A DNA stretch of 64,000 nt from Streptomyces venezuelae ATCC 10712 (GTDB taxonomy: Bacteria > Actinomycetota > Actinomycetes > Streptomycetales > Streptomycetaceae), in assembly GCF_008639165.1 (NCBI RefSeq), contig NZ_CP029197.1, positions 2,294,001 to 2,358,000 on the forward strand, read 5' to 3'. Every line of letters begins with the position of its first letter. Positions within the stretch are counted from its first letter, which is position 1. The position numbers and the translations under genes were made by a program. The notes under the pieces were generated by a model that saw nothing but the letters and a program-made list of their open reading frames with translations, had not been told where the DNA came from and made no database searches. Below, piece after piece: positions 12,926 through 20,226 of the stretch.

Positions 12926-14952
12926 CCACCGCCACCCACGCCGAGCAGAGCGCCGAGCGGCCCACGCTCACGATCGTCAAGGACAACGGCGGCACCCCCG
13001 TCGAGGGCACGGTCGTCGAGCACCAGGGCACCGTCGTTGCCCGGCCCGCGTGGGCCGTGTCCGCCGCCGAGCGGGCCCAGCTCGCCCGGCGCCACGCCCT
13101 GACGAACTGGGGCTACCTGCCCTGGACCGCCCGCGGCTACTGGCGCCTCGCCGCCCGCTGGACCGACGGCTGGCGCGACGACTACCCGCAGATGATCCAC
13201 ACCGCCCGTGCCGACCTCAAGGCCGCCAAAGGCGACGCCGACTTCGAACAGAGCGCCAAGCGCACCGTGCAGCGCCTCCGCCAGGAGTACACCCACCACC
13301 GGCTTGTCTACGGCGCGAAAACCGGCGCCTGGATGGCCACCACCGGCACCGCCAGCGCCGTCGGCGTCGCCGCCGGCGGAGTATGGACCAGCCTCCTCCT
13401 CGGCATCGCCACCGTCGCCTACGGAGCCTGGCATGGCCGGCCCGCCATCATCGCCGCCGAGGACGACCCCGGCCGCATCGAGATCCTCGCCGAGGAAGGC
13501 GCGCCGTTCCCGATCGCGGACGCCACCAGCCGCACCGAAGCCGCCGAATGTGTCCGCCGCGCCCTCGTCTCCGAAGGCATCGCGGTCGCCGAGGTCGAGG
13601 CCGGCCGCCGCTACGACTGGGGCTGGGAAATCAACGTCCGCCTCCAGAAGGGCACCCCCGCCGACCTCATCGCCAAGGCCGGCGACCTGGAAACCCCGCT
13701 CGACCTGCCCGTCGACGGCCTCCTCTGCCAGCCGCTGCGCGCCAGCCGGGCCCGCGCCACCCTCCGACTCGTCGAAGGCGACCCGTTCGTGAAGATGCCG
13801 CCCCTGCCCGACCGGGCCCCCAACAGCGGCCGTCTGCGCGACAAGGCCCTGCTCGCCCTGCGCATGGACGGCCAGCCCACCGAACTGTCGTTCCTGGGCC
13901 TGCACTTCATCGTGATCGCCTCGTCCGGCGGCGGGAAGTCCGTCACCATGCGGTCCATCGGTGACGTCCTCACTGCCTGCGAGGACGTCGTCGTCATCGA
14001 CCTCGACCCGGGCGGCAACGGGCTCGAACCCCTCGCGGAAGCCGTGGGCGTGCGAGTCGTCGGTGCGGACCAGATGCACGTCATCGAAGCCGTCCTGGAG
14101 AAGCTCCTCAAGGTCGCCAAGGCGCGGGCGACACTCCTCGGCAAGCTCGGCATGGGCGACAACTGGGTCCCGTCCTGGGACTATCCGGCGATCGTCGCGC
14201 TCATCGACGAGTACCCGCAGCTGTCCCCGAAGGCCAAAGCGCTCGTCGTCGCGATCCTCCGCGTTGGGCGCAAGGCATGCGTCCAGGTCGGTCTCGCCGC
14301 CCAGGAAGCAACGAAGGACTCGATCGGCGCCGCGATCGCCGACAGCATCGCCCTCAAGATTGTCGGTCCGGCCCGGCACCAGGACATCGTCCAGGTCTGC
14401 GGCGCCGGAGCGGGCGCCAACGGCTACAGGCCCGACCGCCTGCACCCCGCCCAGGGCGAGGACCCGGCCGACGCCGGCAAGGCGTACATCATGGGCGCCG
14501 GCCAACGCGACCCGCTCATCCACAAGTTCATCTCCATGACCCCCGCTGAGTGCAAGGAGCGCGCGGCGGCCCGCGCCGCCGCCGGACGCCCCTGGATCGA
14601 CGACATCTCCCTCAAGGCCGCCGGTGTCACCTTCGACGACCTCCACACCGTCAAGCCCCGCATCGAACTCCCCGAGGCCGTCGAACTCGCCCGGCTCGCG
14701 TTCACCGCCAACAACGACCCCGAGCGCATGACCAGCGAGGAGATCTACGACTACGTCTCCTCCGCCTCCGAGACCTGGGCGCCGCAGGACGACGAAGAGC
14801 CGAAGCAGGCCCTCGCCCGCTTCCAGGAGGCCCTCCGCAAGCAGGCCGCCCAGCTCGACCCGCACGCCGACATGAAGACCAAGCAGTGGCGTGGAGGCCG
14901 CGGCTACTACCTCTCCACGATCGAAGCCCTCACCGCCGGATTGCTCGTCTAA
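12922..14952 (+). CDS. FtsK/SpoIIIE-type DNA translocase, TraB-like (676 aa)
   Basis: GTG at 12922 overlaps the DUF2637 gene. Hydrophobic segments around residues 132-165 anchor the N-terminus. Walker A is SSGGGKS at residues 334-340 and Walker B is VALIDEYP at about 425-432, within a RecA-like motor. The C-terminal 70 residues, ending GGRGYYLSTIEAL, could be a winged-helix DNA reader. Such proteins (TraB/TraSA) move double-stranded DNA between mycelia in Streptomyces plasmids and AICEs by recognising repeated clt sites. A repeat cluster lies immediately downstream. A phage DNA-partition or packaging aid is the alternative. Confidence 0.85.
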   Translation: MTTATHAEQSAERPTLTIVKDNGGTPVEGTVVEHQGTVVARPAWAVSAAERAQLARRHALTNWGYLPWTARGYWRLAARWTDGWRDDYPQMIHTARADLKAAKGDADFEQSAKRTVQRLRQEYTHHRLVYGAKTGAWMATTGTASAVGVAAGGVWTSLLLGIATVAYGAWHGRPAIIAAEDDPGRIEILAEEGAPFPIADATSRTEAAECVRRALVSEGIAVAEVEAGRRYDWGWEINVRLQKGTPADLIAKAGDLETPLDLPVDGLLCQPLRASRARATLRLVEGDPFVKMPPLPDRAPNSGRLRDKALLALRMDGQPTELSFLGLHFIVIASSGGGKSVTMRSIGDVLTACEDVVVIDLDPGGNGLEPLAEAVGVRVVGADQMHVIEAVLEKLLKVAKARATLLGKLGMGDNWVPSWDYPAIVALIDEYPQLSPKAKALVVAILRVGRKACVQVGLAAQEATKDSIGAAIADSIALKIVGPARHQDIVQVCGAGAGANGYRPDRLHPAQGEDPADAGKAYIMGAGQRDPLIHKFISMTPAECKERAAARAAAGRPWIDDISLKAAGVTFDDLHTVKPRIELPEAVELARLAFTANNDPERMTSEEIYDYVSSASETWAPQDDEEPKQALARFQEALRKQAAQLDPHADMKTKQWRGGRGYYLSTIEALTAGLLV

Positions 14953-15154
14953 ACGGCCTCTGGTGGGTGTGACGTCGCAGGTCACGGCCGTGACGCACCC
15001 CGTGACGGGGGCGTGACGACCCCCTCCAGGCCGTGACGCGTCACACCCCCGTCACACCCCCACACAACGCCCTGACCTGCAGCGTCACGGGCCGTACCAG
15101 GCCGTGCCACGCCCCATATGCGAAGAACATCCCGACCTGAAAGGAGACCCCGAC
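14953..15154 (+). other. Non-coding interval behind the translocase gene
   Basis: This 202-bp interval has no plausible gene. It contains the GTGAC/GTCAC repeat cluster (14969-15090) and, at its right end, the AAAGGAG ribosome site of the gene at 15155. Confidence 0.6.
14969..15090. repeat. GTGAC/GTCAC iteron cluster, candidate clt/TRS locus
   Basis: Nine GTGAC or GTCAC cores occur in about 120 bp: at 14969, 14981, 14990, 15002, 15013, 15033, 15040, 15051 and 15084. The 8-mer CCGTGACG is exact at 14988, 15000 and 15031 and inverted at 15083. The pair at 15033-15044 is a perfect palindrome. In Streptomyces plasmids the clt locus consists of clustered 8-bp TraB recognition sequences at or near traB. 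Position and 8-bp unit fit that model. Replication iterons or a regulator site are alternatives. Confidence 0.7.
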
Positions 15155-15397
15155 ATGCCCCTCAAGCCCCACTACCAGCCCACCCGCGCCGACGCCGCCG
15201 AGCTCGCACGGGACGCCCAGCCCGGTGACCGGCTCTACGCCCTCAACGGCGAGTTCATCGTCACCGACGACACCAGCCCCGCCTTCGGCAGCCACCTCGT
15301 CCGGCCCATCGACGCCGCTGGCCCCGGCTCCATCACCCTCGCCCAACTCCTCGCCCGCTGCGGCGGCATCTTCACCCAGCCCCCCACCCACGCCTGA
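15155..15397 (+). CDS. Hypothetical protein, paralogue pair member 1 (80 aa)
   Basis: ATG at 15155 with AAAGGAG upstream. It aligns with the next gene: TRADAAELARDAQPGDRLYA against TRGDKKALCRDAKPGTPLYV, and both share IVTDDT and a final SLLA/QLLA segment. These are diverged tandem duplicates of a small beta-rich protein of unknown function. Confidence 0.65.
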   Translation: MPLKPHYQPTRADAAELARDAQPGDRLYALNGEFIVTDDTSPAFGSHLVRPIDAAGPGSITLAQLLARCGGIFTQPPTHA

Positions 15398-15418
15398 CCA
15401 CCCCCGAAAGGACCCGAC

Positions 15419-15817
15419 ATGAAGACCACCTACCACGCCACCCGAGGCGACAAGAAGGCCCTCTGCCGCGACGCCAAGCCCGGCACCCCCCTCTACGTCA
15501 TCCACGACCACGTCGCCATCAAGGGCGAGCCCAGCACCACCTACACCGAATGGATCGTCACCGACGACACCATGCCCTTCACCGGCAACCGCATCGCCCA
15601 GAACCCCACCAGCGGCGCCACCATCCCCGTGCCCTCCCTCCTCGCACAGGAACGCGCCGTGCACACCGCCCGGCCCGCCGGCATCCCCAACCGGGCAGCC
15701 ATGGTCACCCACGAGACCTACAGCGCCGCCGCCCACCAGGCCGCCCAGAAGGTCGCCAACAAGCACGCCGAGGACGCCGCCAAGGCCCTCATCCGCCGCT
15801 ACGCCGGAAGCCGCTGA
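15419..15817 (+). CDS. Hypothetical protein, paralogue pair member 2 (132 aa)
   Basis: ATG at 15419 with AAAGGA upstream. Residues 5-75 correspond to the preceding protein with an insertion; residues 85-132 are an added Ala-rich helical tail (HETYSAAAHQAAQKVANKHA). No function is known. It lies downstream of the candidate clt and is probably co-transcribed. Confidence 0.65.
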   Translation: MKTTYHATRGDKKALCRDAKPGTPLYVIHDHVAIKGEPSTTYTEWIVTDDTMPFTGNRIAQNPTSGATIPVPSLLAQERAVHTARPAGIPNRAAMVTHETYSAAAHQAAQKVANKHAEDAAKALIRRYAGSR

Positions 15818-15917
15818 GCCTGACGGCTGCCTGTCCGCCCCCGCCGCCACCACGGATCGGGGACGGGCAGGGAGCCGGGACAGACCCGGACCAACCACAG
15901 ACCAGCAGGAGGACCCC

Positions 15918-16109
15918 ATGTTCGGACGCAAGGCCGCCGCCGCCCTCGATAACGCAGCAGCCGCTCTCCACGACACCGGCAAGAAGGTCGCCGGAAACGC
16001 CGGCGGGCGAGTTGGCGACACCATCGCCAACGCCGTCCTGGCCCCCATCCGCAACCAGATCAACGCGAGCTGCACCAACTGCAGCCGCGGCAAGTGCAAG
16101 AAGCACTGA
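15918..16109 (+). CDS. Small helical protein with C-terminal Cys cluster (63 aa)
   Basis: ATG at 15918 with AGGAGG upstream. It begins with a basic amphipathic helix (FGRKAAAALDNAAAALHDTG) and ends CTNCSRGKCKKH, three closely spaced cysteines plus His that may bind metal. No family recognised. Confidence 0.6.
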   Translation: MFGRKAAAALDNAAAALHDTGKKVAGNAGGRVGDTIANAVLAPIRNQINASCTNCSRGKCKKH

Positions 16110-16131
16110 CCCGAGACAACACGCCATGAAC

Positions 16132-16168
16132 GGGGCGCCCCCTCCGCCTGGCAGCAACGGGAGCGCCC
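16132..16168 (+). terminator. Intergenic hairpin
   Basis: GGGGCGC (16132-16138) and GCGCCCC (16162-16168) can pair across 23 nt in the 97-bp gap before the gene at 16207. The left arm also forms a local GGGGCGCCCC palindrome. It is a possible terminator or attenuator. Confidence 0.35.
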
Positions 16169-16206
16169 CACCCCACCCGCACACCCACGTACAGGAGGAC
16201 TTCGAG

Positions 16207-16797
16207 ATGACCACGACCATGCCCCTCACAGCAACCCCACCCAGGGCATTACCCGTTGACGCGGCCGCGCTCATCGCCTCCATCGAGGCCTACCTCGCCG
16301 AACAGGCCCCGAAGACCGCGCACCCGCTCGTCACCAAGACCACCGCCCAGCTCGTTGCCGAAGCCCTCGCCACGCTGGAGGCCGCCACCGAGCAAGCCAC
16401 CCCGGCCCTGGCCGCCCCGCGGCGGCTGTGGCGGATCATCCCCGACTGGGCCCTCGCTCTGACCCCTGCCCGCCGGCTCCACGGCGCCGGCCGCCAGATC
16501 ACCGTCCAGCAGCACCTCGAACTCACCGCACTCGTCATCCAGCAGTACGGACACCACCGCGGCGGACTCCGCTCCCGAGGGGGGCGTCGGTGCATTCTCG
16601 GCGCGCAAGCCGTCCTCTACCGACTCGGCTACGGCGACGAACACACAGCCCAGGCCGCAGGAGCCCGCCTCCAGAACGCCCTCCGGCGGCGCGGCATCAA
16701 CGAGCCCTACCACCGATGGAACGACCGGTCCGAACGCACCCTTGACGACATCCTGCACCTGATCCACAGCGCCGCTGCCCACGAGGTGGCCCAGTGA
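16207..16797 (+). CDS. DUF6197-like protein (196 aa)
   Basis: ATG at 16207 with AGGAGG upstream. The C-terminal part (CILGAQAVLYRLGYGDE, then NEPYHRWNDRSERTLDDILH) matches the pattern of a Streptomyces family annotated as DUF6197, found often in phages and mobile elements. The N-terminal part is Ala/Pro-rich and helical. Function unknown. It overlaps the protease-like gene by 4 bp. Confidence 0.65.
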   Translation: MTTTMPLTATPPRALPVDAAALIASIEAYLAEQAPKTAHPLVTKTTAQLVAEALATLEAATEQATPALAAPRRLWRIIPDWALALTPARRLHGAGRQITVQQHLELTALVIQQYGHHRGGLRSRGGRRCILGAQAVLYRLGYGDEHTAQAAGARLQNALRRRGINEPYHRWNDRSERTLDDILHLIHSAAAHEVAQ

Positions 16798-17276
16798 GCG
16801 TCACGACCACAGCAGACGTCCAGCGAGCCCTCGGCTTCACCGACGCGCAGTACATCGCTTGGACGGCGATCCACGAGATCGGACACGCCGTCGCCGGCGA
16901 AGCCGCCGGAATGAAGGTGCGGAAGATCGAGATCAACGCCAGGAAGGGCAGAATCCACGGAGGGCGGGTCGTGTGCGCACCGAATCACGACATCCACGCT
17001 AACCTCGTCTGCGCTCACGGCGGGCACATTGCCCAAGACCTCTGGATGCGTCAGTACGGGCTGATCACCAGCCACCGCCTGAGCATCTCCCGCACATCCT
17101 CCCGAGCCGACCTGGACAAGGTCGCCCAGTACCAGCCCAACCCCCAGGCCGGCATCCAGGCCGAAGACGACGCCCGCCGACTCCTAGGCGCGTCCTGGCC
17201 GCGAGTCATCCGGGCCACCAACGTCCTCATGGCCGAGGCGAAACTCTCAGGGCGGCAGCTGGCCCGCATCCGCTAA
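16794..17276 (+). CDS. Small HExxH metalloprotease, M41-like (160 aa)
   Basis: GTG at 16794. HEIGHAVAGEAAG at residues 27-39 is the zinc-binding HExxH motif in the form seen in the peptidase M41 domain of FtsH (HExGHA). The AAA+ domain and membrane anchor of FtsH are absent, so this is a stand-alone protease domain of 160 residues. A later Asp (SRADLDKV near residue 105) could be the third zinc ligand, as in M41 enzymes. Similar short proteins occur in actinophages. It may process a phage or host protein; the target is unknown. Confidence 0.7.
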   Translation: MSVTTTADVQRALGFTDAQYIAWTAIHEIGHAVAGEAAGMKVRKIEINARKGRIHGGRVVCAPNHDIHANLVCAHGGHIAQDLWMRQYGLITSHRLSISRTSSRADLDKVAQYQPNPQAGIQAEDDARRLLGASWPRVIRATNVLMAEAKLSGRQLARIR

Positions 17277-17280
17277 CCCA

Positions 17281-17465
17281 CCGCCAACGGCCACGCCAAG
17301 GAGCGGTGATAGCGGCGAGGAGCCCGGAGACCTCTGCGGCCGGTGCATCGCCGCCCTCGCACGACAGCAGCGAGAAGGCGCGCAGCAGATCAGTAGTTGT
17401 CAGGCCGAGCAGCCATATGTCACACTGCCCCCATCCGGATACCAGTGTGTCCGCCGCTACTTAGA
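17281..17465 (+). other. Gap before the late region with inverted repeat
   Basis: No secure gene is seen. CACACTG (17421-17427) and CAGTGTG (17443-17449) form a perfect 7-bp inverted repeat with a 15-bp spacer, a possible operator. A short frame without a clear start reads GDLCGRCIAALARQQREG from about 17324 and may be a relic of another small zinc-ribbon gene. No convincing promoter hexamers were found. Confidence 0.4.
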
Positions 17466-17490
17466 GCCCCCAGCATCCGCCGGGGGCTTT
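17466..17490 (+). terminator. Rho-independent terminator before the late operon
   Basis: GCCCCC (17466-17471) and GGGGGC (17482-17487) are followed by TTT. The hairpin separates the left arm from the virion genes and lies just 20 bp before the first structural-region gene. Late transcription may start here or read through by antitermination. Confidence 0.65.
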
Positions 17491-17509
17491 CTGCATGTCA
17501 GGGGGCGTC

Positions 17510-17752
17510 ATGGACCCGACCGAGCTCTACCCCACGGATCTCGTCTACGCCCACGAAGCCTCGGCCGCCACCGGCGTGCCTGAGCCCGTCATCCGGAAAT
17601 GGGCCTCGCGCGGGAAGGTCGCCCGCTACGAAGGCGACCCCCGCCAGTACTCCGGTCAAGGCCACGAGTACAAGACCATGTACGCGCTCCCCGAGATAGA
17701 GGCGCTGGCCGCCCGGTACAAGCCCACACCTCAGCGGGCCCGAGCCGCCTGA
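17510..17752 (+). CDS. MerR/excisionase-like winged HTH protein (80 aa)
   Basis: ATG at 17510 with AGGGGG upstream; ATG at 17495 is possible. The order VYAHEASAATGVPEPVIRKW, then ASRGKVARY, then YALPEIEALAARY matches MerR-type or excisionase-like winged HTHs, in which a short helix pair recognises DNA and a Trp/Arg wing follows. It is the first gene of the virion block, so it could regulate late genes. An adaptor role in packaging is another possibility. Confidence 0.7.
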   Translation: MDPTELYPTDLVYAHEASAATGVPEPVIRKWASRGKVARYEGDPRQYSGQGHEYKTMYALPEIEALAARYKPTPQRARAA

Positions 17753-17777
17753 TCCACCCCCGCGAGAGGAGCCGACG

Positions 17778-18224
17778 ATGTCGAACCTCGTCTTCAACAC
17801 CGCCCTGGGACGCGTCGCGGCCCTCGCTGCCCTCCCGGCAGCCAACGACGCCCTCGTCGCAGTCCCTCTCGAAGCGACCGGCCTCGTCACCGACACGACG
17901 ATGCGCGACTACGACGACCTCGCATCCCTTCTCGCCGGCGCCTCCAACGAGCAGACGACGATGGGCCGCAAGACCCTCACGGGTGTCACCGTCACCGTCG
18001 ACGACGCCAACGACCGGGTGGCCGTCGACTGCGCCGACATTACGTGGACCGCCGCGACCGGCAACGCGGTCGGCGCCGTCGTCATCTGCTACGACCCCGA
18101 CACGACAGGCGGCACCGACGCCGACCTCGTACCGCTGACGAAGCACGACGTGTCGCTGACCCCGGACGGGAACTCGTTCACCCTGAGCGTCGCCGACTTC
18201 TACCGCGCGACCTCCACCGCGTGA
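17778..18224 (+). CDS. Putative virion accessory protein (148 aa)
   Basis: ATG at 17778 with AGAGGAG upstream. Residues 1-65 are helical (FNTALGRVAALAALPAANDA). Residues 70-148 are beta-rich (LTGVTVTVDDANDRVAVDCA, then DVSLTPDGNSFTLSV). Related proteins accompany tail or head-decoration genes in actinophages. A structural role is inferred from composition and position, not shown by a known domain. Confidence 0.6.
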   Translation: MSNLVFNTALGRVAALAALPAANDALVAVPLEATGLVTDTTMRDYDDLASLLAGASNEQTTMGRKTLTGVTVTVDDANDRVAVDCADITWTAATGNAVGAVVICYDPDTTGGTDADLVPLTKHDVSLTPDGNSFTLSVADFYRATSTA

Positions 18225-18257
18225 CGGCCGGCTCACCGACGGAGGCGGGAGGTCGCC

Positions 18258-19178
18258 ATGGCAGCCTTCGCTGACGACTTCAACCGCCCCAACTCCACCG
18301 ACCTCGGCGCCGGCTGGGTCCAGGTCAGCGGCTTCTGGTCGATCGTCTCCAACCAGCTGTCCCCGGGCTCGGACGGCGGCACGATCATTCTGCGGGCGGC
18401 CAGCCCCATGGACAGCAGCGACCACTCCGCCCAGATAACCATCGCCGCCACCACGGCCGCCAGCCACGGCGTGTGGTGTCGCGGGAACTCGAACATCAGC
18501 AGCGGCTACCTGTGGCGGAACGACGGCGCGAGCTGGGACCTGTTCAGCGTCGTCAGCGGCACGTTCACCGTCATCGGCTCCTACGCGGCGGCCGCGGCCC
18601 CGGGCGACGTCGCCAAGGTCCAGGCCGTCGGGTCGGCGATCAAGGGATTCGTCAACGGTGTCGAGCGGGTCTCGGTCGTCAACACGGCCGTCGCAACGGG
18701 CACCAGCGTCGGCCTCCGGTCCACGTCGGCCAGCGCCATCCGGTTCGACGACTTTTCCGCCGCGGACGTGACCGCCGGCGTGGCGCTCGCAGCCGCAGGC
18801 GAGACCGACGCGGCCCAGGCGCTGGCCGGCAGCAAGACGACCGCACTCACCGCCTCCTCGGAGGTCGGTTCGGCGCAGGCCCTGGCAGGCGCTAAGGCGC
18901 GGCTGCTCGCCACGTCAGTGGCCGCCGAGACCGCGCAAGCCCTCACTGGCGGGACGAGCCGAAGCCTCACGACGGCCGCCGGCGTCGAGACCGCCCAGCC
19001 GCTGACCGGCACCAAGACCGCGGTCCTCGGCGTCGCCGTCGAGACCAGCACTGCGAGGCCGCTTGCGGCGGCAGGCGGGGGCGGCGTCGACAGGGTCGTG
19101 GCCGGAACACCCCACAGCCTGTGGACGGCAGGACGAACCCGCGCACCCGCCTGGAGCGCCGGGACGCCACGGACGTAA
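18258..19178 (+). CDS. Jelly-roll structural protein with C-terminal repeats (306 aa)
   Basis: ATG at 18258 with GGGAGG upstream. Residues 1-170 look like a LamG/concanavalin-type jelly roll (DDFNRPNSTDLGAGWVQVSG, then GYLWRNDGASWDLF, then GLRSTSASAIRFDDF), a fold that binds glycans. Residues 175-275 hold about five copies of a roughly 23-residue unit with the core ETAQALTG or AAQALAGSK. The tail is Gly/Pro-rich. This composition suggests a surface-exposed virion protein, such as a capsid or tail decoration that contacts host polysaccharide. Confidence 0.65.
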   Translation: MAAFADDFNRPNSTDLGAGWVQVSGFWSIVSNQLSPGSDGGTIILRAASPMDSSDHSAQITIAATTAASHGVWCRGNSNISSGYLWRNDGASWDLFSVVSGTFTVIGSYAAAAAPGDVAKVQAVGSAIKGFVNGVERVSVVNTAVATGTSVGLRSTSASAIRFDDFSAADVTAGVALAAAGETDAAQALAGSKTTALTASSEVGSAQALAGAKARLLATSVAAETAQALTGGTSRSLTTAAGVETAQPLTGTKTAVLGVAVETSTARPLAAAGGGGVDRVVAGTPHSLWTAGRTRAPAWSAGTPRT

Positions 19179-19187
19179 GGGGGCACC

Positions 19188-19472
19188 GTGGACCGCAGCA
19201 GCCTCGAAGAGCTCCTCACCCCGATCAACTCCGCCAGCGACCCCACCTCGTACAGCGTCCGCGTCGCCGTCCTCCTCGACGGCGAGCGGCCCGAAGCCAG
19301 CGACTGGCACGTCGCCGAGTGGCGCACCGTCGACGGCGTTCACCACGCTGCGCTGCTCGTCGGGCCCGGAGGTGCCGTAGAGCTAGGGCCAGGCGCCTAC
19401 CGCGTCTGGGCTGAGATCACTGCCCCACCCGAGAAGCCCGTCGTCGCAAGCCCGCGGTTCAGCATCGACTGA
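19188..19472 (+). CDS. Small virion-region protein (94 aa)
   Basis: GTG at 19188 with AGGGGG upstream. Beta-rich pattern: SYSVRVAVLLDGERPEASDW, then HAALLVGPGG, then YRVWAEITAPPEKPVV. This resembles a small Ig-like or beta-sandwich domain often found next to actinophage tail genes. The function is inferred from context. Confidence 0.6.
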   Translation: MDRSSLEELLTPINSASDPTSYSVRVAVLLDGERPEASDWHVAEWRTVDGVHHAALLVGPGGAVELGPGAYRVWAEITAPPEKPVVASPRFSID

Positions 19473-19571
19473 GGTGCGTACCGCATAGGTCACGAAACGG
19501 AGACAACGCCTCCAACCCCCACAGCAGCAACAACGATGAGACCTCTCATCACGCAAAGTCCTGGGGGGACC

Positions 19572-20150
19572 ATGCGACGCACCGCCATCGCCGCAACCAC
19601 CGCGGCCCTCGCCCTCACCCTCGCTGCCTGTACCGGCACCGAGCCCGAGGTCGCCACCAAGCCCGACCCCAAGCCGACCTCGCCCGCAGCCAGCGAAGCG
19701 CCCGCCAAAACGACGGAAGCACCCGCGCCGAAGGACGCCGGCCTGGGAGACACCATCACCCTCAAGGGCCTCGAAGACGGGGAGCAGATCTCCGTCACGC
19801 TCAAGAAGGTCTCCGACCCGGCTGTCCCGAAGGACGAGTTCTTCAACCCCGACGAAGGCAACCGCTGGATCGGCATCCAGATCGAGATCGTCAACAGCGG
19901 CACCGCCGTGTACGACGACAGCCCCAGCAACGGCATGCAAGTCGCCGACGCCGACGGCCAGCGGTTCAACGGCGTCATCGCCGAAATCAAGGCGGGCCCC
20001 GCCATGGCCGCCGGCGTCACCCTCAAGCCCGGCGCGAAGGCTCTCGGCTGGCTCGTCTTCGAGGCGCCCAAGAACTCGAAGATCACCACCGTGCAGTTCG
20101 GCATGAACAGCGGCTTCTCCGACCAGACCGGTGAGTGGACGCTCAAGTAA
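19572..20150 (+). CDS. Secreted lipoprotein with DUF4352-like domain (192 aa)
   Basis: ATG at 19572 follows GGGGGGA. The signal peptide MRRTAIAATTAALALTLAAC ends in an LAAC lipobox, so the mature protein starts at the Cys and is lipid-anchored outside the membrane. A Thr/Pro/Lys-rich linker (residues 22-60) leads to a beta-sandwich (VTLKKVSDP, then NRWIGIQIEIVNSGT, then AKALGWLVFEAPK) typical of DUF4352. A lipoprotein gene among virion genes is a lysogenic-conversion type insertion. Superinfection exclusion by prophage lipoproteins is known in streptococcal phage TP-J34, and a similar job is possible here. Confidence 0.75.
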   Translation: MRRTAIAATTAALALTLAACTGTEPEVATKPDPKPTSPAASEAPAKTTEAPAPKDAGLGDTITLKGLEDGEQISVTLKKVSDPAVPKDEFFNPDEGNRWIGIQIEIVNSGTAVYDDSPSNGMQVADADGQRFNGVIAEIKAGPAMAAGVTLKPGAKALGWLVFEAPKNSKITTVQFGMNSGFSDQTGEWTLK

Positions 20151-20226
20151 ACCCAGGACGCCGGGAGGTGCGATGACGCCTCCCGGCGCCCCGCAGCACC
20201 CGCGCCCGACCGAAGAAGGGCGCCAC

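Noticed and set aside
12787..14985. Very long minus-strand open frame (about 730 codons) opposite the DUF2637 and translocase genes
   Set aside because: High-GC Streptomyces genes produce long antisense frames. The product is Gly/Asp/Val-rich without domain signals, while the + strand encodes a clear FtsK-type ATPase.
14969..15090. CRISPR array
   Set aside because: The repeats are 5-8 bp in mixed orientation with irregular spacing. No 25-40 bp repeats, spacers or cas genes are present anywhere in the window.
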